Below, one piece after another: positions 54,410-64,000 of a stretch of 64,000 bases of DNA. Positions within the stretch are counted from its first letter, which is position 1, and every line of letters begins with the position of its first letter. Under the pieces are notes generated by a model that worked only from the letters and a program-made list of their open reading frames with translations, did no database searches and was not told the origin of the DNA. Origin of the DNA: Beroe forskalii (taxonomy: Eukaryota; Ctenophora; Nuda; Beroida; Beroidae); NCBI GenBank assembly GCA_011033025.1, contig WFMF01000177.1:288089-352088 (forward strand), given 5' to 3'. Position numbers and translations under genes: made by a program.

Positions 54410-55063
54410 TGTTACTGTTATTGCTGTTCTCTTCTTGTAACAGTCTTGACAGTAACGTAGATGAGAGTCAGGGAGACAGAGAAACGAGAGTTTGGGTTAA
54501 CAAATATCTAAATATAAAATGTAAACGATATTACAATACACGTAATATCTCAAATCAACAAGCGACAAAATAAAGTTCGACAGAAAAGTTCTGCAAAATA
54601 ATGATCTGCAGTGCTGCCGAGAGCTTGCCTTATATACCCATGCAGGATCATACCTATGATTCATACGTAATGTTCATACGTAATGTTCATACGTATTATT
54701 CCAGCCTCATACCTCAAATTCATACGTAAGTTTCCAGCCTCATACCTCAATTTCCCACGTATGAGTTTGGTAATTTGATACCTCTTCTTGACCCACACGT
54801 GACCCTCACGTGACCCTCACGTAACCCTGTATACGGGCTGGTGCTGAGCAGCAGCAGCAGCACAGCTGCTTCCGAGTTATTCATTTTCTTGGTATTGTAT
54901 CTAGAGAAGTATATGTATAATACGTTATACGTATTGTAGGTACTTACACAAGTGTATACTGTATAATGTAGGTGAATACTGATATTTATAATCTTATAAT
55001 TAATGTTGGGATATTGAATGAAGTTAATAATATCTATTTTTGATCGAAACAATACTCCCAACA
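54410..55063 (-). repeat. Solo-side LTR of the gag-protease remnant
   Basis: On the minus strand the region starts TGTTGGGAGTATTG, ends CAGTAACA, and is followed two bases later by TGGCGCGAACTGTC, a plausible tRNA primer-binding site (54407 downward). A TATA box, GGTATATAAGG, lies near 54640. The TG..CA ends, position 60 bases upstream of gag and promoter-like content support a 5' LTR of about 650 bp. The matching 3' LTR is absent, so its exact limits are unproven. Confidence 0.65.
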
Positions 55064-55101
55064 CTAATGTGCACGAGGCGTCAGCCGAGTGCATATTAGT
55101 G
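55062..55101. repeat. CGAGGC-core hairpin
   Basis: CACTAATGTGCA and TGCATATTAGTG pair around CGAGGCGTCAGCCGAG. It lies exactly at the outer edge of the LTR and 20 bases before the next element. Confidence 0.8.
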
Positions 55102-55122
55102 CAATAATATCACTTCTGGGGA

Positions 55123-57082
55123 GTTATATTGGCAAATAACCACATTGCAAAATCGCCGACTCGGCGCCGATCGGCGCCCGTCCGGCGCCGATCAGCGCTG
55201 ATCGGCGCCGATCGGCGATGATCGGCGCTGATCGGCGCCGATCAGCGCCGGCTAGGCGCCGATCGGCGGTACCGCCGATCGGCGCTGATCGGCGCCGATC
55301 AGCGCCGATGGGAAATCGGTCACTTTTCATCGGCGGTCGTCGGCGTTGATCGGCGCCGATCAGCGCCGATCGGCGCCGATCAGCGCTGGCCAGCCCCCGA
55401 TCGGTGCCGACAGCGCCGATCTGCCCCCGATCGGCGCCGATCAAAACACCTGTATAAGAGAAGCTGTCTGGTGCATTTTATTCCCAATTAAGCCATGATT
55501 TTCTCATCGGCGCCGATCGGCGCTGATCGGCGCCGATAGGGAATTCACTAAATTTTCAACTTTAAGCTTGGTTGGTCAAAAACTTTGGGATCTGTGTCTT
55601 AATTTTTGACAGAATTTCTTTATTTTGTCAGGTTGGAAGTAGCCTTGTATGGCGAACGCTTCCCCCACCTTAACGTAGATTGACTTTGACGAACTTTTAC
55701 TTAGGGAAAGATATTGCTGGAAAATTCCTTTTGAGCGAATCTGTGGTCTAAGGGCAGCAACCATTGCTTAAGCTTATGGTAGTGGTCCAATGTGTCAACT
55801 TTCCAACTGAGCAATACTGAGAACGTTCAGAAGAGGGGCATGAACTAATCGCCCTCATCGACTTTGATTCTTTGCTCAATACTTTAGTAAGTACTAAGTA
55901 GATTTAGCGGTTTCAAGATAGCGTATTAAGCGAATCCGCTTAACATATTCACATTTATACCTACGCGGATCCACTTAACTAGAGCAAAACAGATCCGAAT
56001 TGACAAATCGAATCAACGAATCGAATCAACAAATCAAATCGACGAATCGAATCAACAAATGAGATCGACGAATCGAATCAACAAATCGAAATCGAATATG
56101 AACAGACGAATCGAATCGAAGAATCGAATTGACGACTCGAATCGACGAATCGAATCGACGAATCGAATCGACGAATCGAATCGACGAATCGAATCGACGA
56201 ATCGAATCGACGAACCGAATCGACGAATCGACTCGACGAATCGACTCGACGAATCGAATCGGCGAATCGAAACGACGAATCGAATCGACGAATCGAATTG
56301 GCGAATCGAAACGACGAGTCGAATCGACGAATCGAATCGACGAATCGAATCGACGAATCGAATCGACGAATCGAATCGACGAATCGAATCGACGAATCGA
56401 ATCGACGAATCGAATCGACGAATCAAATCGACGAATCGAATCGACGAATCGAATCGACGAATCGAATCGACGAATCGAATCGACGAATCGAATCGACGAA
56501 TCGAATCGACGAATCGAATCGACGAATCGAATCGACGAATCGAATCGACGAATCGAATCGACGAATCGAATCGACGAATCGAATCGACGAATCGAATCGA
56601 CGAATCGAATCGACGAATCGAATCGACGAATCGAATCGACGAATCGAATCGACGAATCGAATCGACGAATCGAATCGACGAATCGAATCGACGAATCGAA
56701 TCGACGAATCGACGAATCGAATCGACGAATCGAATCGACGAATCGAATCGACGAATCGAATCGACGAATCGAATCGACGAATCGAATCGACGAATCGAAT
56801 CGACAAATCGAATCGACGAATCGAATCAACGAATCGAATCGACGAATCGAATCGACGAATTTCGAATCGACGAATCGAATCGACGAATCGAATCGACGAA
56901 TCGAATCGACGAATCGAATCGACGAATCGACGAATCGACGAATCGACGAATCGAATCGACGAATCGAATCGACGAAGCGCCGATCAGCGCCGATCGGCGC
57001 TGATCAGCGCTGATCGGCGCCGGACGGGCGCCGATCGGCGCCGAGTCGGCGATTTTGCAATGTGGTCATTTGCCGTTATATT
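55123..57082. mobile_element. hAT-like foldback element carrying a 13-bp satellite
   Basis: The element is 55131-57074. Its ends are GGCAAATRACCACATTGC, extended by AAAATCGCCGACTCGGCGCC, in inverted orientation, with identical 8-bp GTTATATT on both sides (55123-55130 and 57075-57082), the duplication length of hAT transposons. Inside the ends are arrays of GCCGATCGGCGC/GCGCTGATCGGC palindromes (55150-55530 and 56975-57050). The centre carries a 62-codon frame of no recognised family (55576-55764, minus) and a 0.95-kb 13-bp satellite. No hAT transposase is present. Confidence 0.88.
56000..56975. repeat. 13-bp satellite GACGAATCGAATC
   Basis: About 73 copies of a 13-bp unit. Because 3 x 13 = 39, all reading frames repeat every 13 codons, and since none contains a stop, frames stay open for up to about 310 codons on both strands. 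The first 120 bp are more degenerate (AATCAA, AATTGAC variants). It is wholly inside the hAT-like element. Confidence 0.95.
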
Positions 57083-57303
57083 AGCGTATAAAATCACGAG
57101 AGTGCGATACGTCTTTTAATTGCACTGTGGTTATCTGCACTCGAGTGTTATTATAAGAGTAAAGACATTGTTATTTTTGGGTTATCTATCGAGTGTTAAC
57201 ATGAAGTTTCATACTCATAGAGTATTATAGGTGTTTAATATTGACAAAGTACCATAATCATATAATTATTATTGATATTCTAGTTTCGAAACTTGATTGT
57301 CAC
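57083..57303. other. Unique AT-rich spacer
   Basis: No gene or repeat seen. Confidence 0.4.
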
Positions 57304-57890
57304 TATATTGGGGGGTGGCCAACGCGCTTTTAGGCTCTTTTAGGCCCCACTTTCTAGGGCTCTTTTCAGATTATTTATATCCTTTGGAGCCTAAAAGAGC
57401 CCTATACTAAAATTGTTCTAATAATCGATTGCACAGCCCCAGATAAGCAGATAGTCAAAATGCCATTTATATAGTCTGATTAAGTGCTTTCTTCAATGAG
57501 GTAACAGTATTTCAACAATCCAGTATACTTTGAGGACACTATGGCTATTGATCCAGGAAAACTGTGGGAAAATGTTTAAAGGGCTCTTTAGGGCCCCAAT
57601 TTCTAGGGCTCTTTCAGGTCATTGTCACCCTCTACTCCTCTAGAGCCCTACAAAAAATTTTATCGAATTTTCCCCCTAAAATGCAAAAAACCCAAAAATT
57701 AAGTCATTAAATGATATTTAAATAGAAAATAATTGTTTCGAGACGTTATCAAGGCAACAGAGCCCACAAAATCTAATATATTTACCCCCAAAGGCCCTTT
57801 TAGGCTCTTTTAGGCCCCACTTTCTAGGGCTCTTTTTGGATTTTTTATATCCTCGGGGCCTAAAAGAGCGTTGCCCCCCCCCCCTATATT
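57304..57890. mobile_element. 575-bp TIR element with TATATT target duplication
   Basis: The element is 57310-57884. The left end is GGGGGGTGGCCAACGCGC and the right end, inverted, is GGGGG..GGCAACGCTCTTTT, with TATATT on both sides (57304-57309 and 57885-57890). Three copies of a ~90-bp unit (TTTTAGGCTCTTTTAGGCCC, then CACTTTCTAGGGCTC) lie inside, near 57330, 57585 and 57795. G-run ends, a GGCCAAC motif and a 6-bp A/T duplication resemble the element at 21153-22579. Confidence 0.8.
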
Positions 57891-57976
57891 GAAGTATTGA
57901 GGAGGATCGATTGTATAAGTTCAACCATGATTTTTGTCTCCCAACCTAACAAATTCTTTAGTTAGTTTTACTCTCC

Positions 57977-59175
57977 TCAAGCTCCTTCAATCATTTCGTC
58001 ATCAGATTCCACCATGTCATCATCAGATGCCATCATTTCGTCATCAGACGTCATGTCATCCTGATGTCTCCCCGTCCTACTTGTCTCTATGATACTCTGG
58101 AAATCTCTGCCTATCTCCGGTCCACCTTGTCCTTCACCATTGTTATTAGGAGGGATAGGATTGGGAGCTTCCACTTCCGTCCTCAGATAGTTCTGTAGTC
58201 TTATCTGGAAGAAATTAGAAGTAACGATGTAGGTCAGAGGATTAGCAATGACTGAGAAGTAGTAGAAAACATAGGTGAGGGAGAGTAGCTGTGTGAGGTC
58301 GTATTTGAGGTCATGTTGCTGCTTGGAGATAGTGTATACCACCACAAAGGGAATCCAGCAGACGCAGTAGAAGAAGGTAACCCAGACTCCACGTCTGACA
58401 AGCCTCGCAACTCCTAACACACGGTATTTAGCTTGATAGTATCCCACAATACAGTACATCACAGCACAAGCTAGAGTTGGGAAGTAGAAGAATAGGACAG
58501 ACTCTCCTAGCACATATTGATGGTATTCACTGCCTCCGAAGTTACACCGTACACTGTCATTAGTATGAACCACCATGAAGCTCCCTGGGTGTAGATAGCC
58601 TCTCAAAGAGAAAGATCCGAGGTACAACCCCGGGGTAATCCAGCACAGAGAGGAGAGAAAGAGCATCCTAAGGGCAGAGCAGGAGTTGGGACCCTGGGTA
58701 GTGATGAGGAGGATGGAGGTAGTGATGGGGATCACGGAGAGCATGTCGGTTTTAGAGATGTAGGATTCGGTGTACCGGGCGAACTTGCAGTAGGTGGGAG
58801 AGGTGCAGAGGTTTGTGATCAGACCTGTAGAGATTAATTTGTATATTATTTTGGGAAATTTTGAGGGGCGTGGCATGGAATGTAGTCGTATCACCAAGTA
58901 ATTTGAGCATTTGAACCTTACTATAATATCAAATTGACTTGAAAAGCATCTGCTCATATGATCATGAGTTTGTATTCCATATACCTTAACCTACCTGGCC
59001 CTCGAAGCGTACACCCCACAAGAGAAAACAGGGTCTCCGCCAAAACTAGGTTCAGATACACGATCTTCTGTGACACCAGCCGTTTCTTGACGAGACTGTG
59101 AAGGAGAATCACCAGCAAGAAGCCGTTGATTAGAGTACCGATGACGCCTGTGAAAGTTACACCGTGTCCGATCAT
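57977..59175 (-). CDS. Rhodopsin-class GPCR, two exons
   Basis: Exons 59175-58995 and 58824-57977 (phase 1 junction, 170-bp GT-AG intron) encode 342 residues. TM1 contains GTLINGFLLVIL with the conserved Asn. A Cys-containing extracellular loop (VRCNFGG) precedes TM5. TM6 has FYCVCWIPF (CWxP) and TM7 has ANPLTYIV (NPxxY), followed by a palmitoylation-free tail. No DRY is evident at the end of TM3. The acidic tail ends in three tandem 7-residue repeats (SDDEMMA, SDDDMVE, SDDEMIE), each a good casein kinase 2 site. The start ATG leaves a very short extracellular N-terminus; an upstream exon is possible. The ligand is unknown. Confidence 0.88.
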
Positions 59176-59595
59176 AAGAGAGTTAAGGCAGGGACTGGGA
59201 TCAAATTACTAAATTACAGCTTTACAGTTTTTAACGGTAACTTTAGTTCGCAGCTGCAGCTGTTTAGTCGATATAAACGTGGATTTTGAACATATCTACG
59301 AAAGAATGAGGCACGTACCAATGGCCACTATTGCGTAGGCTTCAGGCTTTGCATGATGAGCTAGCTTGTAAGTCTGCCAAAATCTTTGAATCATGCCGTC
59401 GCCTTAAAAATAAGAAGTTCAAACTATCGTTGAGGGCCCCAAAAGAATTTCAATGACGTACTCGAAACTTCAACAAGTCGAAATAACGAAAACCGAAATT
59501 GCAATGTCTTTTCTAGTTTTCTAGAGAAAATACCTACCTAAATGAAATTAAATCCCAGTATTTCATGGCAAAAGTGTCACAAGAGTTGTGATTTT
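59176..59595. other. 5' flank of the GPCR gene
   Basis: No element recognised. Confidence 0.4.
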
Positions 59596-60052
59596 TGTCC
59601 AATGGATCCATTGGATCCATCATGTTCAATGGACATGTTCAATGGACGTCCATTGGACATCCAATGGACATCCATTGAACATGATGTCCATCGGTGAAAA
59701 TGTCCAATGGTGTTCAATGGATCCAATGGATCCATTGGATCCATTTTTGATGTTCAATGGACATGTTCAATGGATCCAATGGATGTTCAATGGATCCATC
59801 TGAGTGGATCCAATGGACACAATTACCAAACATTGTTTGGCAGATGGACATCAGACTGGTATTTTTGTTCATTGGATCCAATGGATCCATTGTGTTCAAT
59901 GGATCCATTGGATCCATTGTGTTCAATGGATCCATTGGATCCAATGGATCCATTGAACACAATGGATCCATTGTGTCCAATGGATCCATTGTGTCCAATG
60001 GATACATTGAACACAATGTATCCATTGTGTCCAATGGATCCATTTGACATGC
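59596..60052. repeat. CCAATGGATCCATTGG palindromic array
   Basis: Units of CCAATGGATCCATTGG, TGTTCAATGGAC and TTGAACACAATGG alternate. Nearly every unit is its own complement, so the whole 450 bp can fold in many registers. Open frames with repeated NGSIG or MDPLD are artefacts. Confidence 0.9.
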
Positions 60053-60285
60053 TGTTTATTTAAATAAGACAAATGACATTATAAAATCAGATGTCCATAA
60101 AATTCAAGATCTTTGTGGCTATCAGTATCAACTTTTTAAATGTTTTCATTATCTATGATTAAATGGCTTCACTAGCGCTTTGAAGGCTAAGGTTTGAGCC
60201 AAGATTTGTAAGGTTTGGGCTAAGTTAAGGTTTTGGTTAGGGTCAAGGTTAGGTTTAGGAACAATTGATCGACATGTATAAGTGG
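60053..60285. other. Spacer with a GGTTAGG-like run
   Basis: At 60187-60262 a degenerate AAGGTTTGGGCTAAGGTTAGGGT-like run occurs; otherwise unremarkable. Confidence 0.4.
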
Positions 60286-60715
60286 GCATAATAGTCGGCG
60301 AACTTTAGTTCGCCGCGAACTCGCGCGAACTCGGGCGAATTCGCGCGAACTCCGCGCGGGTTCGCCAGAGTTCGCCGACAGTTCGCCAATTTTTTTTCGC
60401 CGCGAACTCCGCCCTAGTTCGCCGAACGTTCGCCGAACTCGAGCGAACTCAGGCGAATCCGCGCGGAGTTCGCCGCAAACTGGCGAACGAGTTCGCCGCG
60501 AACTCGTTCGCAGCGAACTTGAAATTTTTTGTTGGCGAACGATTTTTCGGCGTTCGCGGCGAACTAGTTCGCGGCGAACAAGTCCGCAGCGAACTCGTTC
60601 GCGGCGAACTAGTTCGCGACAAACCAGTTCGCCGCGGACTTGTTCGCCGCGAACTACTTTTTCCTAAGTTCGCGGCGAACTAGTTCGCCACGCGAACTCC
60701 TTTTTCTTTTTTTTT
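60286..60715. repeat. GTTCGCCGCGAAC palindromic array
   Basis: Repeated GTTCGCCGCGAAC, GTTCGCGGCGAAC and GCGCGAACTC units, self-complementary and very CpG-rich, in an otherwise AT-rich neighbourhood. Confidence 0.9.
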
Positions 60716-60762
60716 GTTCTAGTTTACTGCAGTTGTAGATTCCCAGTCCCAATTGCAGTATA

Positions 60763-61212
60763 CACTTATGGGCAAATGACCACATTGCAAAATCGCCGAC
60801 TCGGCGCCGATCGGTGCCGATCGGCGCCCGTCCGGCGCCGATCAGCGCTCATCGGCGCTGATCGGCGATGATCGGCGCTGATCGGCGCCGATCAGCGCCG
60901 GCTAGGCGCCGATCGGCGCCGACATCGCCGATCTGCCCCCGATCGGCACCGATCAAAACACCTGTATAAGATAAGCTGTCTGTGCATTTTATTCCCAATT
61001 CAGCCATGATTTTCTCATCGGCGCCGATCGGGGGCTGGCCGGCACTGATTGGCGCTGATCGGTGGTGATCGGCGCCGACCAGCGCCGACGACCGCCAATG
61101 AAAAGTGACCGATTTTCCATCGGCGCCGATCAGCGCTGATCGGCGCCGGACGGGTGCCGATCAGCGCCGAGTCGGCGATTTTGCAATGTGGTACGTCATT
61201 TGCCCACTTATG
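60763..61212. mobile_element. hAT-like element, short copy (same family as 55.1-57.1 kb)
   Basis: The element is 60771-61204, with ends GGCAAATGAC..CACATTGCAAAATCGCC inverted and identical 8-bp CACTTATG on both sides (60763-60770 and 61205-61212). The interior is only GCCGATCGGCGC-type palindromes around 100 bp (CCTGTATAAGATAAGCTGTC and onward) that also occur in the long copy near 55445. It lacks the 13-bp satellite. Confidence 0.9.
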
Positions 61213-61259
61213 TATATATGAACATCTCAATTTGGGTATGTTTCTCCGATAAATTATAA

Positions 61260-61925
61260 TAGCGACGCCACACGCCACTGCAGTGCCACATTAACGCCAC
61301 AGTATGGGTGACGACACGACATGGACTGCAGAGCCGACTGCCACGGTGATGACACGCCGACACGACAGTGCCACGGCAGTGCCACCGCCGTGACTACACG
61401 GCAGTGCGACGGTGACTAGGTACACAGCATTGCCACGGTGACGACCGGCAGTGCCAAGGTGACGACAAGACAGTGACACGATGACCAGAAGGCAGTCGAC
61501 GGGCGTTGCTCCGTCTATTTCCTCTGACGTCCAAATGTGGAACGTTGCGCCGCGCGCACGTGGGTAGGCTAACATCCTTAACGAGATTGAGAAGGCAGTG
61601 CCACGATGACGACACGGCAGTGCCACGGTGACAAGTTGATGACACAGCAGTGTCACGGTGACGACCGGCAGTGCCAAGGTGATTAGGTGACGCCATGGCA
61701 ATACAGATGTGGCTATGGTAAGGACTACACGGCAGTGCTACGAATACGATGACGACACACGGAAGTTCGGAGTGTCCCCGCGGAAAACGATGTGTGCGCG
61801 GCGGAGGAAAGGGTAACAACATCCTACAATGACGACACGGCAGTGCCAGTGCCACGGTGACAACCGACAGTGCAACGGTGACGATGCAAGGCAGTGCCAC
61901 GGTGACGACGGTATCTCTCCCATGT
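61260..61925. repeat. Imperfect GGCAGTGCCACGGTGACGAC repeat
   Basis: Around 20 irregularly spaced, diverged units. TGGGTAGGCTAACATCC-type unique insertions break the array near 61500-61590 and 61750-61830. Minus-strand frames (repeated VTVALPC) are artefacts. Confidence 0.8.
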
Positions 61926-62049
61926 AAACTAGGTGTCCCATATAACTCTGGCTGAGTTACGTCATAGTCACGTGACATTTCATCCAAAATAAAATAAGTA
62001 TTATATGCTTCAGTATGCACGTCGCCGGAGTAGGTCGTCAGTTCCTCAA

Positions 62050-64000
62050 TGGGATCACTAGATCAAGAACACAGGAACATCAGTACAATAGATCAAGGGA
62101 ACATCGGATCATTCAGGATCGAGAACATCGGATCATTAGATCACGGAACACAGGTACGTCGGATCATTAGATCAGGAACACTTGAACATCGGATCATTAG
62201 ATCAGGAACACTGGAACATCGGATCATTAGATCAGAACACTGGAACATCGGATCATTAGATCGGGAGCACTGAAACATCGGATCATTAGATCAGGAACAC
62301 TGGAACATCGGATCATTAGATCAGGAACACTGGAACAACGGATCATTAGATCGGGAGCACTGGAACATCGGATAATTAGATCACGGAACACAGGTACGTC
62401 GGATCATTAGATCAGGAACACTGGAACATCGGATCATTAGATCGGGAACACAGGAATATCGGATCATTAGATCAGGAACACCGGAACATCGGATCATTAG
62501 ATCAGGAACACTGTCCGAACATCGGATCATTAGATCAGGAACACTGGAACATCGGATCATTAGATCAGGAACACTGGAACATCGGATCATTAGATCAGGA
62601 ACACTGGAACATCGGATCATTGGATCAGGAACACTGGAACATCAGATCATTAGATCACGGAACACTGGAACAACGGATCATTAGATCAGGAACACTGGAA
62701 CATCATTAGATCAGAACACTGGATCGGATCATTAGATCAGGAACACTGGAACATCGGATCATTAGATCGAGAACACTGGAACATCGGATCATTAGATCAG
62801 GAACACTGGAACATCGGATCATTAGATCAGGAACACTGGAACATCGGATCATTAGATCAGGAACACTGGAACATCGGATCATTAGATCAGGAACATCGGA
62901 TCATTAGATCAGGAACACTGGAACATCGGATCATTAGATCAGGAACACTGGAACATCGGATCATTAGATCAGGAACACTGGAACATCGGATCATTAGATC
63001 AGGAACACTGGAACATCGGATCATTTAGATCAGGAACACTGGAACATCGGATCATTAGATCAGGAACACTGGAACATCGGATCATTAGATCAGGAACACT
63101 GGAACATCGGATCATTAGATCAGGAACACTGGAACATCGGATCATTAGATCGAGATCACTGGAACATCGGATCATTAGGAACACTGGAACATCGGATCAT
63201 TAGATCAGGAACACTGGAACATCGGATCATTAGATCAGGAACACTGGAACATCGGATCATTAGATCAGGAACACTGGAACATCGGATCATTAGATCAGGA
63301 ACACTGGAACATCGGATCATTATATCAGGAACACGGATCATTACATCGGATCGGATCATTAGATCAGGAACACTGGAACATCGGATCATTAGATCAGGAA
63401 CACTGGAACATCGGATCATTAGATCAGAAACACATCGGATCATTAGATCATTAGATCAGGAACACTGGAACATCGGATCATTAGATCAGGAACACCAGGA
63501 ACATCGGATCGGATCATTAGATCAGGAACACTGGAACATCGGATCATTAGATCAGGAACACTGGAACATCGGATCATTAGATCAGGAACACTGGAACATC
63601 GGATCATTAGATCAGGAACACTGGAACATCGGATCATTAGATCAGGAACACTGGAACATCGGATCATTAGATCAGGAACACTGGAACATCGGATCATTAG
63701 AATCACACTGGAACATACGTCGGATCGGATCATTAGATCACGGAACACAGGTACGTCGGATCATTAGATCAGGAACACTGGAACATCGGATCATTAGATC
63801 AGGAACACTGGAACATCGGATCATTAGATCAGGAACACTGGAACATCGGATCATTAGATCAGGAACACTGGAACATCGGATCATTAGATCACGGAACACA
63901 GGTACGTCGGATCATTAGATCAGGAACACTGGAACATCGGATCATTAGATCAGGAACACTGGAACATCGGATCATTAGATCAGGAACACTGGAACATCGG
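62050..64000. repeat. 30-bp minisatellite running off the window
   Basis: More than 60 tandem copies of a 30-bp unit (GGATCATTAGATCAGGAACA then CTGGAACATC), with variant units (CACGGAACACAGGTACGTC) recurring near 62130, 62380, 63730 and 63880. A CACGGAAC..GTACGTC variant followed by the same series of normal units suggests higher-order duplication. Copies are degenerate before 62150. Confidence 0.95.

Noticed and set aside
56059-57119. Frames of about 270-310 codons with Asn/Arg/Ser/Glu repeats
   Set aside because: They are produced by the stop-free 13-bp satellite in several frames at once, inside a TIR element.
60187-60262. Interstitial telomere repeat
   Set aside because: GGTTAGG-like words are too few and irregular.
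62050-64000. CRISPR array
   Set aside because: Units are contiguous 30-mers with no unique spacers, and the genome is animal. The same applies to the 26-bp array.

Overview
This is animal nuclear DNA. It holds spliced genes with consensus GT-AG introns, a Shaker-type voltage-gated K+ channel with a T1 domain, two rhodopsin-class GPCRs, a RAD54L2/ARIP4-type chromatin remodeller, a mitochondrial acyl carrier protein, an M13 (neprilysin/PepO-like) peptidase and a CCDC86/Cgr1 homologue. There is no operon structure. Base composition is moderate to AT-rich and the window is crowded with transposons and private minisatellites. An early-branching or other invertebrate metazoan fits; a ctenophore is a low-confidence guess, resting only on the intronless Kv gene and the repeat load. 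The text contains one 100-N scaffold gap (40540-40639). Homopolymer-smeared sequence lies just before it and inside 38590-38940, so parts of the assembly are unpolished.

Layout. 1-8.5 kb: an 18-bp satellite, a 26-bp satellite, a Harbinger-like MITE and a nested hairpin element. 8.5-10.3 kb: intronless Kv channel (+). 11.7-12.4 kb: a ~0.7 kb near-perfect palindrome flanked by TTAA. 12.6-24.7 kb: RAD54L2-like gene (-). Its 15-bp minisatellite starts at a splice donor, and its 8.4-kb second intron holds a dispersed repeat, which is interrupted by a CR1/L2-like LINE, itself broken by two further insertions. 25.6-26.0 kb: NDUFAB1-like acyl carrier protein (-). 27.5-28.7 kb: GPCR with one frameshift (+). 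29.7-40.5 kb: a direct duplication carrying the CCDC86-like gene (-) on both sides of an M13 peptidase gene (-). The second copy has a 3.9-kb foldback element in an intron, and the first copy is its empty site. 41.3-42.9 kb: an unrecognised multi-exon Cys-containing gene (+) with a 50-bp minisatellite against a splice acceptor; a possible last exon lies at 50.5 kb. 43-53 kb: hairpin elements, a GGAGGCT array, a tRNA-derived SINE, a second (LINE-free) copy of the dispersed repeat and an element with inverted AGGGCAC arrays. 53.1-55.1 kb: gag-protease-LTR remnant (-). 55.1-61.2 kb: two hAT-like elements of one family (8-bp target duplications), a 575-bp element with 6-bp duplications, and a second GPCR (-). 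61.3-64 kb: tandem repeats, the last running off the window.

The host genes look like ordinary housekeeping and signalling genes and do not form a pathway. The strongest biology is in the repeats. Several elements with terminal inverted repeats carry their own private, often palindromic, minisatellite. A dispersed hairpin family keeps only a CGAGGC/GCCGAG core, while its arms differ at every site yet remain self-complementary. Two intronic minisatellites abut the splice sites they resemble.
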